Source: Okapia johnstoni (Eukaryota > Chordata > Mammalia > Artiodactyla > Giraffidae). From it: DNA of 64,000 nt. Made by a program: the position numbers and the translations under genes. This document shows positions 54,793-64,000 of the stretch, piece after piece. Where the stretch lies: contig CM044318.1 in assembly GCA_024291935.2 (NCBI GenBank), positions 83,028,001 through 83,092,000 on the forward strand. Direction: 5' to 3'. The notes under the pieces are model-generated. The model was not told the DNA's origin, did no database searches, and saw only the letters and a program-made list of their open reading frames with translations. Each line of letters opens with the position of its first letter. The stretch's first letter is position 1.

Positions 54793-55428
54793 TTGCTTGC
54801 CAGCTTTGTTCTTAGACACTGAGGATCCAGAGTTACCCTATGTCTCATCTCCGCTGGATTCTTGCCATTAAGTGACTTACCCAAAACTCTGCGGTCTTTG
54901 GGGCTTTGGGGATTGCAAGGATGTGGATCTGTTTGATTTTTTTCTCCATGCCTAAACTAACTCGTTCAGTTTGTCTTAGACTGTGTCCTCTGAGCCCTGA
55001 GGTGTGTCCAGCCCTGCTCTTGGGATCTCTGATCGGATTTCTGAGACCATGGTGGCTGCCACCTGCGTGGAAAGGGCATCCTTTAAGACACCCTCCCCAG
55101 CCTTTTTGGCCTCATTTCCTGCCACACTTCTGTCCTGCTGGCTGCCTGGCTGGCCCTGGGGCACCGTCTGCAATTTCCTGCCTTAGTTCCATAGAGTCTC
55201 CCCTCCTGGCATTGCCTCCTGATCCCTTCTGTGCCTTTGTTCCCAACCTGGGGCTGAGGGCTGGGGCCCCAGTGAGAATGGTGCTCAGCCCCAAGGGCCC
55301 AGGAGTCTTGAGGGATGAGGAGGGGGGCCACAGGGGGAGAGCCTGGGCGGGGGGGCAAGAAGTCCCCGGGGTCAGGGAGTCAGGATGGAAGAGACCAGAG
55401 GCCTCCGTCCCCCAAGCTCACAGCACTC
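54793..55428 (+). other. No exon or clear repeat recognised
   Basis: A 204-codon open frame (54906-55520 +) runs into a BovB tail and has no domain; not considered a gene. Confidence 0.5.
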
Positions 55429-55574
55429 TCAGTTCAGTTCAGTCGCTCAGTCGTGTCCTGCTCTTTGAGACCCCGTGGACTGCAGCACGCCAGGCCTCCT
55501 TGTCCATCACCAACTCCTGAAGTTTACTCAGACTCATGTCCATCGAGTTGGTGATGCCATCCAACCATCTCAGC
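55429..55574 (-). mobile_element. BovB/ART2 3' tail, reverse
   Basis: 'cagttcagttcagtcgctca' through 'gccatccaaccatctcagca'. Short flanking repeat of cagcac-ct type. Confidence 0.92.
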
Positions 55575-55756
55575 ACACTGGTTTCCCTCTTAATTTCATC
55601 AATCCGAGCCCCATACAGCAGATTCTGGGCTGATGGATCCAGGAGCACGATCCTAGTCCTTGCTGCGTGGTTAGAGACTTGGAGCAGCTGCCCCTGCCCT
55701 GTGGGGGAGGGGACCAGCCTGAAGCCCACAGCCTTGTCCCTGGAGTATTCAGTGAT

Positions 55757-56071
55757 GGTGACAGTGAAAGTCGCTCAGTCCTGTCTGATGCTTTGCGACC
55801 CCATGGACTATACAGTCCATGGAATTCTCCAGGCCAGAGTACTGGAGTGGGTGCCCAGTCCCTTCTCCAGGGGATCTTCCCAACCCAGGGATTGAACCCA
55901 AGTCTCCCACCTTGCAGGCAGATTTTTTACTAGTTGAGCCAACAGGGAAGCCCAAGAATACTGGAGTGGGTAGCCTATCCTTTCTCTAGCGGATCTTCCT
56001 GACCCAGGGATCGAACCAGGGTCTCCTGCATTGCAGGAGGATTCTTTAACAGCTGAGCTGTTGGGGAAGCA
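55757..56071 (-). mobile_element. Dimeric Bov-tA SINE, reverse
   Basis: Full tail and first head (to 'ccaacagggaagccc' at about 55953), followed by a second body and head ending 'gagctgttggggaagc'. Imperfect flanking duplication gagt(a/g)ttcagtga. Confidence 0.92.
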
Positions 56072-56530
56072 CCGAGTGTTCAGTGACATCACTGCAAAGA
56101 AGGTACATGGAGGGGAGGCAGCCCCGTCTGAGCCAGGATGTGGTCCTGGGTTGCGATGCATTGGGGGCTCCGAAGCCCCTCCGTGCCTTTGTCCTTGCCC
56201 GTCGACTGTGGATGACAGTAGTTTCTGCCTCACAGAGTTGCTCAAGGCTTAAGTGGGTGAATTCATGCCAAGCGGGTTTCTGTGATCTGGGTACTAGTGA
56301 CGTTCTGGGTTGGCTGTGTTTTGGTCCTGTGCATTGTGGGGTACTTAGCAGCACCCTTGGCCTCTACTCAGTTGATCCCACTAGCAATTCCCTTCCTTCA
56401 GGGGTGACAACCCAAGATAGGTCCAGACATTGCCATGTGTCCTTCTGGGGGCCGGATGGCTCCCACTGGCATCAGCAGAGTGCTGGGAGTCACCCCAACT
56501 CCTAATCAGCACTCTGTATTTGTTTACTGT
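56072..56530 (+). other. No exon or clear repeat recognised
   Basis: Unassigned intron. Confidence 0.5.
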
Positions 56531-56720
56531 AGTGTAGTATAGTGTAGCAGAGAAGGCAATGGCACCCCACTCCAGTGCTCTTGCCTGGAGAATCCTAGGG
56601 ATGGTGGAGCCTGGTGGGCTGCCGTCTATAGGGTCGCACAGAGCCGGACACGACTGAAGTGACTTAGCAGCAGCAGCTGCAGTATAGTGTAGCGTAGTGT
56701 GGTGTAGTGTGGTTGTTTGC
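56531..56720. repeat. GTAGT/GTATA-type minisatellite split by a SINE
   Basis: Repeats of about five bases (agtgtagtatagtgtagc; then agtatagtgtagc and gtagtgtggtgtagtgtgg) flank the insertion. Confidence 0.85.
56549..56680 (+). mobile_element. Truncated Bov-tA/ART2-type SINE in a minisatellite
   Basis: 'agagaaggcaatggcacccc' through 'gtgacttagcagcagcagct'. Perfect 13-bp duplication agtatagtgtagc at 56536-56548 and 56681-56693. Confidence 0.95.
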
Positions 56721-56921
56721 TGTAGTGACTGTGCTGTTAGAAGCAAAGCCTTTGCCGCATATTTGGGAGGAAAAGTTAGAAACCTGCAAGACTTGTTTCA
56801 GAAGGCAGTGCTTTGGGCAAGAGTGTTGAGAGGAGGGAGCCTGCGGTAGTGGGGGTGGGACATACAGCCGGGCACCTGGGCTGTCTGCGGGTGGTCAGGT
56901 GACAGCTGTGTTTCTTCTGTG

Positions 56922-57000
56922 TTGTTCAGTCGCTAAGTTGGGTCAGACCCTTTGTGACCCCATGAACTGCAGCATGCCAGGCTGACCTGTCCTCCTTTCT
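56922..57000 (-). mobile_element. BovB/ART2 3' tail, reverse, short
   Basis: 'gttgttcagtcgctaagttg' through 'gcatgccaggctgacctgtc'. Confidence 0.85.
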
Positions 57001-57624
57001 GAGAGATAAGCAGCAGTCTTGAGGTCGGGTCCTGGCAAAGATGCACAGATTACCAGGGGTGTGATGGCCCACCCCCAACATCTATGTCTAAGAAATACCG
57101 TTCAGGCTCCCCACAGACCTTCATCAAGACTGGAAGTCAAGCATTCGCTCTTGGAGTTTTATTTGCTGGAGTCAAGGCACTTATCAAGACTCCATTCCCC
57201 ACCTCCCCCACCCCCCCAAAAAATAATAACTTATTTTCTTTAGCATAATTGACTTTACCAGGGGCAAATAGTGATTTAGCAGAAGGGAAATGTGATTATT
57301 TTTCTTCCAAATTGCTGTGCTTCTATTAACTTCGCAAGATTTATTTTCACGTCCTTCTAATGTCTTGTGTGTTCTACTGCCCATTTTTCAAAGGCAGGAA
57401 TACAGTTTGGTCTTCCAGGCACTGTGACCAGGCAGCCAAGTTCCTTCAGATTGCTCTTGGGGGGGGTATTGCTTTGAGGATCAGCCTGGAGAGGTGGGGG
57501 AAGGGAGAGACGGGTGTGGGGACTGGGGCTGGGGATGACTCCCAGGTACAGAAGGGAAAGGGGCTTCATTCAGCTGACCTCACTGTGCCTGGTGGTACAT
57601 CCTTACCCAAGTGCTGGCATGTCC
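57001..57624 (+). other. No exon or clear repeat recognised
   Basis: Unassigned intron. Contains a C-run/A-run junction near 57207-57228. Confidence 0.5.
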
Positions 57625-57735
57625 ACCTGAGTGTCCTGGTCATGTCGCAGTGCCTTTGCACATGCTCTTTTGTCTGCCTGGAAATACCCTTTATTTACCT
57701 CCCCCCGTCAAGCTTTTCCAGGCTCAGTGCAGCTT
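57625..57735 (+). mobile_element. L2-like fragment
   Basis: 'cgcagtgcctttgcacatgc' and 'tgtctgcctggaaatacc'. Confidence 0.55.
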
Positions 57736-57737
57736 AT

Positions 57738-58485
57738 AAATCTGTTATTTTATTGACATCGAGTTGATTTACAGTGTTGCGTTAATTTCTGCTGTACAGC
57801 GAAGTGACTCAGTTATACATGTGTACACTCTTTTTTCAGATTCTTTTCCAGTATGGTTTGTCGCAGGATATTAATTGTATTTCCTTGAGCTAAACAGGAG
57901 GACTCTGCTGTTTATCCATTCTGCATAAAATCGTTCACGACTGCTAACCCCGCCCCGGCAGCCACACGTCTGTTCTCTGTGTCTGTCAGTCTGTTTCTGT
58001 TTTGTCAGTAAGTTCCTTTGAGTCATATTTTAGACTCCATCCCTAGTAGCTCAGATGGTAAAGAATCTGCCCGCAGTGTGGGAGACCTGGGTTCGATCCC
58101 TGGGTGGAGAAGGTCCTCTAGAGAAGGAAATGGCTACCCACTCCAGTATTCTTGCCTGGAGAATCCCACGGACAGAGGAGTCTGGCTGGCTACCATCCAT
58201 AGGGTCGCACAGAGTCAGACTTGACTGAGCGACGAACACTTTCCCTTTTTTTCACTTTTCATACTTGTTTTACAATGTTGTGTTTGTTTCAGGTGTACGG
58301 CACAGTGGTTCATTATCCCTATGTGTGTATATAAATATATGCATATGCATACATACACACATATATTCTCTTCAAATTGTTTTTCCTTCAATGGGTTATT
58401 ACAAAATACTGAGTATAGTTCCCTGTGCTTACAGTTGGTCCTTGTTTGTTATCTATGTTATATATAGTAATTCAGAGGTCCCCAG
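57738..58485 (-). mobile_element. Two reverse L1 3' fragments separated by a Bov-tA
   Basis: 57738-58036 ('agttgatttacagtgttgcg', 'cagtatggtttgtcgcagga') and 58250-58485 ('gttttacaatgttgtgtttg', 'caatgggttattacaaaata') both contain the same 3' segment, so they are separate copies. Confidence 0.88.
58038..58249 (+). mobile_element. Bov-tA SINE
   Basis: 'ccctagtagctcagatggta' through 'agtcagacttgactgagcga'. Confidence 0.95.
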
Positions 58486-58486
58486 C

Positions 58487-58705
58487 TGCTTCCTAGGTGG
58501 CATTAATTGTAAAGAATCTACCTGCTAATGCAGGAGAGATGTAAGGGACTTGAATTTGATCCCTGGGTTGGGAAGATCCCTTAGAGGAGGTCATGGCTAT
58601 CCACTCCAGCATGCATGCCTAGAGAATCCCATGGACAGAGGAGCCTGGACTATGGTCCATAGGGTCACAAAGAGTTGGACTTGACTGAAGCGACTTAGCA
58701 TGCAC
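58487..58705 (+). mobile_element. Bov-tA SINE (diverged)
   Basis: 'gcttcctaggtggcattaat' through 'tgactgaagcgacttagcat'. Confidence 0.93.
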
Positions 58706-59688
58706 CTACAACCTCTGGGGTTGTATGCCTGATGATCTGAGGTGGAGCTGATGTAGTAAAAATGGAAATAAAGTGCACAATAAATGTAATGCACTTGAGT
58801 CATCCCCAAACCATCCCCTTACTGCCCGCAGTCCATGGAATAACTGTCTTCTGCAAAACCCGTCCCTGGCGCAGTTGGGGACTTCTGTAGTAATTCACAG
58901 GCTCTTAGAGCCAAAGGGGCGATATCATCTTGGTTTCCTAATTGAGGGGCCAGGGCTTTTGAGTGTGGAGCTGGGCAGAGACCCTCGCTGGCAGGCCCCC
59001 TTTAGAGCTTTAATGAACACAAGAGGCCTCTGAAGTGCTGGGTGTGGGGAAGGGGAAGGGAACCTTGAGTGAAAGTTTTTTTAAAAAAGTGATTTAACAG
59101 AAACCCAATTCCATAGGATTCCTGCCTCTTCAACTGTGTTGCCTCCAATTGAGCAGAAAATAAAACCTCCAGTTTTCACCTGACCAGTAGTTACCAGTGG
59201 GGACCACATGTGGTCAAGGGCACAAAAGCATTTGTCTGTACAATTTCCCTCTTCGATGCCTGTGATTTACAGGCAGGTGCTTAAAGGTGGGATTAACGTG
59301 GACTCAGCCTTCAGAGTGAAGAATGCAAGGCCCTGGGAATGAAGGATGGATGGAACTGTTTCCTAAGGACAAAGTTTCAGCAATCTTGGCATCAATAGTG
59401 TAGCATTATTCTTCCATTCTTAAAATTGATCTTTTATTTACCTGCCAAAGTCCGCTGCTTACCTGCAACTATCTGCAGCAGCTTTGCAGCTTTGCTTTAA
59501 ATGTGTCAGCCTACACAAACTTTAGGCTGGCTTATAAAATTTTCACAGGTCTTCCCGCCTTTATCATTGACCTAATGACGTTTCATCTTGTGGTTGCGGT
59601 TGCATCACAGCCTGGTGAAATAGAATGGTGGTGTTGAGTCTTGTTTCCTTTTTTTTTTTTTTTTTAATGAATGCTTCTTGTGTCACAC
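58706..59688 (+). other. Repeat-poor intronic block
   Basis: Nearly 1 kb without a clear transposon. 59400-59620 is AT-rich with TGTGGTTGCGGTTGC (RUNX-like TGTGGTT) and could be a conserved element. No exon evidence. A T-run is at 59647-59665. Confidence 0.35.
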
Positions 59689-59904
59689 AGGGCTTCCCTG
59701 GTGGCTCAGTGGTAAAGAACCTGCCTGCCAGTGCAGGAAACGCAGGTTCGATCTCTGGGTCGGGAAGATCCCCTGGAGAAGGAAATGGCAACCCACTCCA
59801 GTATTCTTACCTGGGAAATCCCATGAACAGAGGAGCCTGGCAGGCTGCAGATCATAGGGTCTCAAAAGAGTCAGATACGACTTAGCGACTAAGCAGCAAC
59901 GTCA
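59689..59904 (+). mobile_element. Bov-tA SINE
   Basis: Complete. Perfect 13-bp target duplication tcttgtgtcacac at 59676-59688 and 59905-59917, indicating a young insertion. Confidence 0.97.
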
Positions 59905-59917
59905 TCTTGTGTCACAC

Positions 59918-60344
59918 TGCCCGACTGCCTGGGCAGTGGGCCTAATTTGCCCTCTGCTTATGCTCTAAAATGTTTTTAATTGTGTACACACACAGACAGA
60001 CATCCCCAGGCACATACATACACAAAGCTGGGTGAAATCCCAACATTACCTGGTTCAGCTTCTGCACTTCATCCTTCTTGTTACCTTTTCTTACCATGCA
60101 GGGAGGTCATGAATCCCTTTCTAAAATACACACATGGCAGGGCGTTTGTGTCGTGGTCGTACCCATATGGACGACCCGAAACCTCAATGGGCATCTGAGA
60201 CCAGAGGAAGCGATGTTATTAGGAAACTTTCATGGGGTGCTTCCAGAGTGGGAAAGCTTCTGATTTTTTCCTTTTTCTGAGAAGATGACAAGTGAAAGGA
60301 ATGTCAAGGAATGTCCACCTAAAATGTCAAGTGGAGACAGCATT
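59918..60344 (+). other. No exon or clear repeat recognised
   Basis: Unassigned intron. Confidence 0.5.
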
Positions 60345-60582
60345 TTTAAATGGAAGTTGATTTACAGTGTTGTGTTAGTTTTCAGGTGTAAAGCAAAGTG
60401 ATTCAGTTACACATATGCACATATATTCTTTTTCAGATTCTTTCCCATTATAGGTTATTACAAGATATTAACTATAGTTTCATATGCTATACAGTAGGTC
60501 CGTATTGTTTTCCTGTTTCGTATATAATAGTGTGTATCTGTTAATTCCAAATTTATCTCTCACCTCCCCACTTCCTCCCAGG
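60345..60582 (-). mobile_element. L1 3' fragment, reverse
   Basis: 'tggaagttgatttacagtgt', 'cccattataggttattacaa', 'atgctatacagtaggtccgt'. Confidence 0.92.
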
Positions 60583-60782
60583 TCCCCTTAGTACAGACAG
60601 CTGTTTAACAGGGGAATGAGATTTTCTTGAACTGTTGGGTTTGGTGAATGGGATGAGTACCGTGTTCATCTCAGAAGCTGGGAAACCCTCACCAGCAGGG
60701 AGGGGATGGCTGACTTTGCCCTGTCTGTCCCATGGCATCAGTGGGGAGCTCCACGAGTGGGATAAAAAACGGTGGCTATTTT

Positions 60783-60826
60783 ATCTGTCTGTCTATTTAT
60801 CCATCCATCCGTCCATCCATTTATTT
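60783..60826. repeat. (TCTG/TCCA)n tetranucleotide tract
   Basis: 'atctgtctgtctatttatcc' followed by 'atccatccgtccatccat'. Confidence 0.9.
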
Positions 60827-60855
60827 TTCCAGTTTTACTGAGATATAATTGGCAC

Positions 60856-60960
60856 TGTTGTTGTTCAGTTGCTAAGTTGTGTCTGACTCTTTGCAACCCC
60901 ATGGACTACAGCACTCCAGGCTTCCCTGTCCTTTACTGTCTCCCGGAGTTTGCTCAAATA
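60856..60960 (-). mobile_element. BovB/ART2 3' tail, reverse
   Basis: 'gttgttcagttgctaagttg' through 'tctcccggagtttgctcaaa'. Confidence 0.9.
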
Positions 60961-61062
60961 GAGCACTATGTAAGTTTCAGCTGTACAGTATAAGGATTTA
61001 ACCTACATACATGATGAAATGATAATCACAGTATTTATTAAACATCCATCATGTTATATTTT

Positions 61063-61270
61063 GGGCTTCCCTGGTGGCTCAGACGGTGAAGAAACTTCCT
61101 GCAAAGCAGGAGACCTGGGTTCGATCCCTGGATCAGGAAGATCCCCTGGAGAAGGGAATGGCTAGCCACTGCAGTATTCTTGCCTGGAGAATTCCACGGA
61201 CAGAGGAGCCTGGCGGGCTACTGCCCATGGGGTCGCAAAGAGTCAGAAACAGCTAAGCGACTAACACACA
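61063..61270 (+). mobile_element. Bov-tA SINE
   Basis: 'gggcttccctggtggctcag' through 'agaaacagctaagcgactaa'. Confidence 0.95.
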
Positions 61271-61764
61271 TATCATGTTAGATACAACATTAAAGAAAAT
61301 AGAAAAAGAATGTTCCTTGTGATGAGAACTCTTAAGATTCACTCTCAGCCATTTTCATATATAACATGCAGCAGTATTAATTACATTTGTCAGGTTGTAC
61401 ATTACATCCTTGGTACTTCTAGCACTGTAGTAGAAGTTCCAGTTATGCTCTTATACCTGGAAGTTGACCGCCTTCATCCAATCGTCCTCCCACACTCCCC
61501 CCACCCCGCCTCCCCCACCTGCCCCCATGGCAATTTTAAATTGCAAGTAAAAACATCATCGGTGACCAGCAGCAGCCCTGGGTGTGAATGACTGCCAAGG
61601 ACTGGGCGGCCTGGCCAGTGCTGATGTGACTGCCATGTATCCGGCCAGGGTGGGCACCCTCTTGAGGAGCCTCCAGGGAGGCTGTGCACCAGTAGTTGTT
61701 AGAATCCTACAGGCAGGAATGGAAAAATGGCAAACCTCTCCGAGGGGCTCTCTCAGGGCAGGAA

Positions 61765-61786
61765 TATGATGTGGGGTGTGCCTGCT

Positions 61787-61818
<32 letters not shown>

Positions 61819-61917
61819 ATGTACAGTGTGCCTGCTCTCTGTGTGTATGTGTGTATGATGTGGGGTGTGCCTGCTCTGTGTGTGTGTGTGTGTGTGTGTA
61901 TGATGTGCAGTGTGCTG

Positions 61918-61954
<37 letters not shown>
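61765..61954. repeat. Four-copy compound minisatellite with (TG)n
   Basis: TATGATGT(g/a)(g/c)(g/a)GTGTGCCTGCT-type units start at 61765, 61815, 61854 and 61899, each followed by a (TG)n run of different length. Confidence 0.93.
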
Positions 61955-61956
<2 letters not shown>

Positions 61957-62008
61957 GAGGCGTCGAAGAGTCGCAAACGACTGAAGTGGCTTAGCATGCA
62001 TGCATGCA
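61957..62008 (+). mobile_element. Bov-tA-type 3' end fragment
   Basis: 'gtcgaagagtcgcaaacgac' then 'tgaagtggcttagcatgcat', abutting the minisatellite. Confidence 0.75.
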
Positions 62009-62009
62009 C

Positions 62010-62310
62010 GGTTAATTAAGGTGAGGTCATTCTAGATGAGAGTTGGCCTTTAATTCAAGGTGGCTGGTCCTTATAAGAAGAGGCAGACCCCCAAGAGACC
62101 ACATGAGGATAGAGGCATAAATTAGAGTTGAGCTGCAGGAGCCAAGGGACCCTGAGGAGTGCCTGGGGCTGCCAGGAGCTGGAGGCTGCAAGGGGGGAGC
62201 CCCCCTCCCCTCTCCCTTTATTTTGGACCCTTGGCCTCCCAGACCTAGGAGAGAATTAATTCCTTTTGTCATAGCCACCAGATTTGCAGTCATTTGTTAT
62301 TGCGGCCCCA
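62010..62310 (+). mobile_element. MaLR (MLT1-like) LTR
   Basis: 'ttaaggtgaggtcattctag', 'ggctggtccttataagaaga', 'gaccacatgaggatagaggc', then 'cagacctaggagagaattaa'. Confidence 0.65.
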
Positions 62311-62680
62311 ATTCAGAGCATTCGGGCACAGACGCATTTGAGAAACGGGTGCAGAGGTGTTTCTGGTCTTCATTCAGGGAGGAAGGTGATGCTCAGAGAC
62401 TGTGTGTCCTGGTCTGTTTCGCATCATCTTTTTAGAGAAGTGTCTGCAGACTGTGGTGTCTCATGTGCAAGCGTGTGATATCGCTGGTAGGTTTTTGCTC
62501 TCTCTTTGATTTGCTTTTTTCTTTAATTTGGATGTGGTGCGGAGTCTCTTGGACAGTTTCTTGATGTGAGTAGGCAATGCTTAATGGACGGCCATCCCTC
62601 CCAAGGGTGAGGGCCCCAAAGTGTGCATGGGACCTTCTTCTGATGCAGCCTGCTCTCCAGTTGGTGTCTCAGCAGGTCAT
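62311..62680 (+). other. No exon or clear repeat recognised
   Basis: Unassigned intron. Confidence 0.5.
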
Positions 62681-62685
62681 CTCTT

Positions 62686-62817
62686 ACTTTAATTTTTTTT
62701 TTTTTAATTTTTTGGCAGTGCCTCACGGCATGTGGGAACTTAATTCCCTGACCAGGGATCAAACCCGTGCCCCCAGCATTGGAAGGAGTCTTAACTGCTG
62801 GACCACCAGGGAAGTCT
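62686..62817 (-). mobile_element. CHR-type SINE, reverse
   Basis: T-run start, 'tttggcagtgcctcacggca', 'ccctgaccagggatcaaacc', ends 'ccaccagggaagtct'. Perfect 11-bp duplication ggtcatctctt at 62675-62685 and 62818-62828. Confidence 0.94.
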
Positions 62818-62828
62818 GGTCATCTCTT

Positions 62829-64000
62829 TCTTTCCCTCCAGAGAGACCTCCTTCATCACCATCAGTCGACTCTGAATCAGAGTCTACAGGGAAGACACCC
62901 TCGGAGGTGCTGGGGACTCACTGAAGATCCAGGCAAACATAGTGTGTGCTCTTGGGTTGCCTGATGTCTAGTAGTGAAGTCGATACTGATGCTAGGAGTG
63001 AGCGTTCTCTAAGAGTGATGGCATCTACTGTGCCCCTGGGCACCTACCCAAGGGCTGGACAGTCTAGGAGTGCTGGCAGGAGCAAGTATCATTTATAGAG
63101 ACCTGGGGGACCTCTAGCAGGTACCCAGCAGAAGAGACAGGACGAGTGATCGCAGCAGAGGGGACTGTGTGTACGAGGTTTCGAGTTGGGTTGAGTGGCT
63201 TGTTGGAGAAGCTGAAAGAATAAAAGATGAACAGAGTGAGGACATTCCTGGATTCAAAAACCTAAAACAGAATGAAGCAAAGGTCTCCAAGCCCCACTTG
63301 GAAGGAAAGCGCTTAAGGAAGGCCAGGGGTGGGGGCATTGATCCCCCTGGCCGTGATTCATCTCATTTATTGCCAGAGCCGTGCCCTGGGCTGACGGCTG
63401 GTCTCTGCCCCCCGGGGGGGCCTCCTCGGAGCCCACTGTCTGACTTGTAAACTGGCCTGGCAACCCCCAATTTACCAGAAAATCAGAAGAAATGGGCTTC
63501 CTTTCTTCCATTTATAAGGGTTATTTTGCACAATTGCCACACAGCCACTGTTGCCCTGAGCCAGAAAGGTTTGATCTATTGAGTCTAGACTGGTATTATG
63601 GCTAAGTATTTAATCAGGTCACTTTCAGAAGCCTGGCTGCCGGCATTTAATATCTAGAAGCATTTTCATATGTCTTGTTTGAGGGTGGCGCCTCTGTCCG
63701 GAAGGACTGCAGGGAAGAAAATGTGCTAAACATGAAAGGCGACGTTGTCCGGGGAGGTGGAAGGAACTGGGGTTTGCAGCCATGTGTGGATCTGTCGGGC
63801 ACAGATGAAAACCCCTGCAAGTTTATTTGCGTCAAAACTGATTCAGCAGCTCATTGTCAGGTCCTGTTGTGGGCTGGGTAATTGTTGGGCTGAGTCCCAG
63901 AAGGTTAAGGGACTGTTTGCAGCTGGACTGAGCTGGGGGTGAATTCTGGCCACCTTGCTGGTTGGGTAGTTTTTAGAATTTACTTTCCCCTCCATGCCGT
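62829..64000 (+). other. Repeat-poor intronic block to window end
   Basis: About 1.2 kb without a clear transposon. 63480-63690 is AT-leaning and may include conserved non-coding sequence. No DOCK1 exon 2 or other exon recognised. Confidence 0.4.

Larger units (their letters stand above)
60832..61530 (-). mobile_element. L1 fragment, reverse, with two inserted SINE-type elements
   Basis: 'actgagatataattggcact', 'gtaagtttcagctgtacagt', 'tgaaatgataatcacagtat', 'ttgtgatgagaactcttaag' and 'ggttgtacattacatccttg' keep reverse-L1 order across the insertions. Confidence 0.85.
42751..64000 (+). other. DOCK1: DOCK1 intron 1, 5' portion (runs off the window)
   Basis: No second DOCK1 exon (start of the SH3 domain, expected to continue into a Phe-Tyr-Asn-Tyr-type segment) was found in the 21 kb after the donor, so the intron extends beyond the window. 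The first 0.7 kb is still CpG island. The remainder holds L1, MIR, L2, MaLR, Bov-tA and BovB insertions and several repeat-poor blocks listed separately. Confidence 0.8.

Noticed and set aside
54906..55520. 204-codon plus-strand open frame in intron 1
   Set aside because: No domain, overlaps minus-strand frames, and ends in an antisense BovB tail.
59689..59760. tRNA-like A/B-box sequences at SINE heads (many places)
   Set aside because: These are tRNA-Glu-derived SINE promoters without a cloverleaf acceptor stem, so they are not tRNA genes.
61696..62019. Cys/Val- and His/Thr-rich open frames
   Set aside because: Direct translation of the (TG)n minisatellite.

Overview
This window is mammalian nuclear DNA from a ruminant, most likely a bovid. 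The evidence is the repeat content. There are dozens of tRNA-Glu-headed Bov-tA SINEs, many BovB (RTE-type LINE) 3' tails and their ART2-type derivatives, and older cetartiodactyl CHR-type SINEs. These sit on an older eutherian layer of L1, L2, MIR, MaLR LTR and Tigger-like fossils. Species level cannot be decided from the sequence. Nothing bacterial, organellar or viral-gene-like was seen.

One protein-coding exon can be supported: the first coding exon of DOCK1 (DOCK180, an atypical Rac guanine-nucleotide exchange factor) on the + strand at 42705-42750. It reads MTRWVPTKREEKYGV plus one base, followed by a GTGAGC splice donor. It lies in a CpG island of about 1.2 kb (about 42290-43480) that has GC boxes, a YY1/TISU-like ATGGCGGC element and no TATA box. 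The rest of the window splits around this promoter. Positions 1 to about 42200 are upstream flanking DNA with no supportable gene. Positions 42751-64000 are the 5' part of DOCK1 intron 1; exon 2 was not found.

Layout: 1-9.0 kb is L1, MaLR, CHR and Bov-tA. 9-21 kb is mixed BovB, Bov-tA and L2 with several unassigned stretches. 21-28.8 kb holds L1 and A-rich LINE-like DNA, an LTR-like remnant and nested SINEs. 28.8-38 kb is dense in Bov-tA, BovB and MLT1, and ends in an AT-rich block with a perfect 22-bp inverted repeat. 38-41.5 kb has a Tigger-like transposon split by a BovB tail. 41.5-44.7 kb is the promoter domain, nearly free of transposons. 44.7-64 kb is intron 1, carrying nested L1/SINE/BovB insertions, microsatellites, MIR and LTR fragments, and a few AT-rich, repeat-poor blocks that could be conserved enhancers.

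The most interesting signal is the start-codon neighbourhood of DOCK1. Three upstream AUGs occupy all three frames. One is a three-codon uORF in excellent context embedded in the YY1/TISU-like element. Another is a 26-codon uORF whose stop overlaps the DOCK1 start as ATGA. Repeat names and boundaries were assigned by eye against remembered family consensus sequences, so boundaries are approximate, typically within 5-20 bases unless target-site duplications fix them.
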